This document shows positions 6,367-7,049 of a stretch of 7,049 nt of DNA, piece after piece (position 1 is the first letter of the stretch; each line of letters begins with the position of its first letter). The position numbers were made by a program, and so were the translations under genes. The stretch lies in assembly GCA_018695965.1 (NCBI GenBank), contig JABHQB010000135.1, forward strand, positions 1 through 7,049, in the 5' to 3' direction. Source of the stretch: Flavobacteriales bacterium (GTDB taxonomy: Bacteria; Bacteroidota; Bacteroidia; Flavobacteriales; BACL11). The notes under the pieces were generated by a model that ran no database searches, had not been told where the DNA came from, and saw nothing but the letters and a program-made list of their open reading frames with translations.

Positions 6367-7049
6367 GTGAATAAATACTTATCTCTTATAAAATTCAGTC
6401 ATACCATTTTTGCAATGCCATTTGCCTTAATTGGTTTCTTCTTAGCAAGTCATCAATCCAATTTTAAATGGGAAACTTTGACATATGTAATACTTTGTAT
6501 GGTTTTTGCTCGCTCAGCAGCAATGGCTTTTAATAGGTATATTGATAGGGATATCGATACTGCAAATCCTAGAACTTCAGAAATACGAGAAATACCAAAC
6601 GGAAGTATAAAACCAAATGCTGCACTTATTTTTGTAATTATAAATTCTCTTTTATTTATTGCTACCACTTTTCTGATTAATCCAATTTGTTTTTACCTAT
6701 CTCCTATTGCACTTTTAGTAGTTTTAGGATATAGTTATACAAAAAGATTTACAGCACTTTGTCATTTGGTTTTAGGACTTGGGCTTTCCCTTGCTCCAAT
6801 TGGAGCATATTTAGCAGTTAGTGGAGAGTTTAGTGTTATACCTCTCCTATTTTCAGCAGCGGTCCTCTTTTGGGTAAGTGGTTTTGATATTATTTACTCT
6901 CTACAAGATGAAGAATTTGATAAAAACCAAAAACTCCATTCTATCCCTGTACTCATTGGAAAGAAAAATGCATTAATGATTTCCAATCTTTTACATTTTT
7001 TTACTTTTTCAGTACTAAGTATTGCTGGATCATTAGGTGAGTTTGGATT
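6367..7049 (+). CDS. UbiA-family polyprenyltransferase, MqnP-like, 3' end cut by window
   Basis: Integral membrane enzyme that transfers a polyprenyl chain to an aromatic acceptor in quinone biosynthesis. The first 227 residues are present; relatives are about 285-290 long, so roughly 60 are missing. The segment from IKFSHTIFAMPFALIGFF through ARSAAMAFNRYIDRDID and NPRT is characteristic of the 'UbiA-like' branch that includes MqnP of the futalosine menaquinone route. The first Mg-binding motif is N56xxxD60xxxD64. The second is D174xxY177xxxD181, followed by FD. Several hydrophobic membrane helices are visible. The start is GTG at 6367, one base after the lipoprotein stop. An in-frame stop at 6340-6342 rules out longer ATG starts, and the ATG at 6415 would cut into the conserved first helix. 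Classical MenA or UbiA activity cannot be excluded without knowing which menaquinone genes the genome carries. Confidence 0.85.
   Translation, partial: MNKYLSLIKFSHTIFAMPFALIGFFLASHQSNFKWETLTYVILCMVFARSAAMAFNRYIDRDIDTANPRTSEIREIPNGSIKPNAALIFVIINSLLFIATTFLINPICFYLSPIALLVVLGYSYTKRFTALCHLVLGLGLSLAPIGAYLAVSGEFSVIPLLFSAAVLFWVSGFDIIYSLQDEEFDKNQKLHSIPVLIGKKNALMISNLLHFFTFSVLSIAGSLGEFG

Noticed and set aside
6453..6668. Open frame of 71 codons on the minus strand
   Set aside because: Antisense to the prenyltransferase, whose Mg-binding motifs are intact on the plus strand.

Overview
This is an AT-rich window, densely coded on both strands, most likely from a Bacteroidota genome and probably from the Flavobacteriales or a relative (inference). 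Three things support this. A PASTA-domain membrane protein sits beside D-alanine--D-alanine ligase. Three intergenic -7 boxes of the Bacteroidota type (TAnnTTTG) lie just upstream of start codons. HisS and HutH have the Bacteroidota sequence style. There are no RNA genes, CRISPR arrays, insertion sequences or other mobile elements, and no gene-free stretch longer than about 90 bases.

Left region (1-2613): an 86-bp divergent promoter region separates a leftward membrane protein from a rightward pair. The membrane protein has an N-terminal zinc ribbon, one membrane segment and two PASTA repeats. The rightward pair is ddl, which makes the D-Ala-D-Ala dipeptide of peptidoglycan, followed by a single-pass SPOR-domain protein. 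All three genes relate to cell-wall synthesis or sensing.

Middle region (2605-5468): a leftward pair encodes histidyl-tRNA synthetase (hisS) and histidine ammonia-lyase (hutH). They are joined by a TAATG stop/start overlap, so a histidine-using enzyme and a histidine-destroying enzyme appear translationally coupled. The 3' end of hutH overlaps the convergent SPOR gene by 9 bp, and both stop codons fall inside a small predicted hairpin.

Right region (5541-7049): rightward from a second divergent promoter region lies a lipoprotein gene, followed after one base by a UbiA-family prenyltransferase of the MqnP-like type, which is cut by the window edge. The lipoprotein is the most unusual object here. 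It is an NTF2-like (SnoaL/DUF4440-type) domain, and the loop before its last two strands is replaced by about 130 residues that read as the extracellular domain of the cell-division protein FtsX, without FtsX's membrane helices. I know of no described protein with this nested arrangement, and it is the best candidate for something new in the window.
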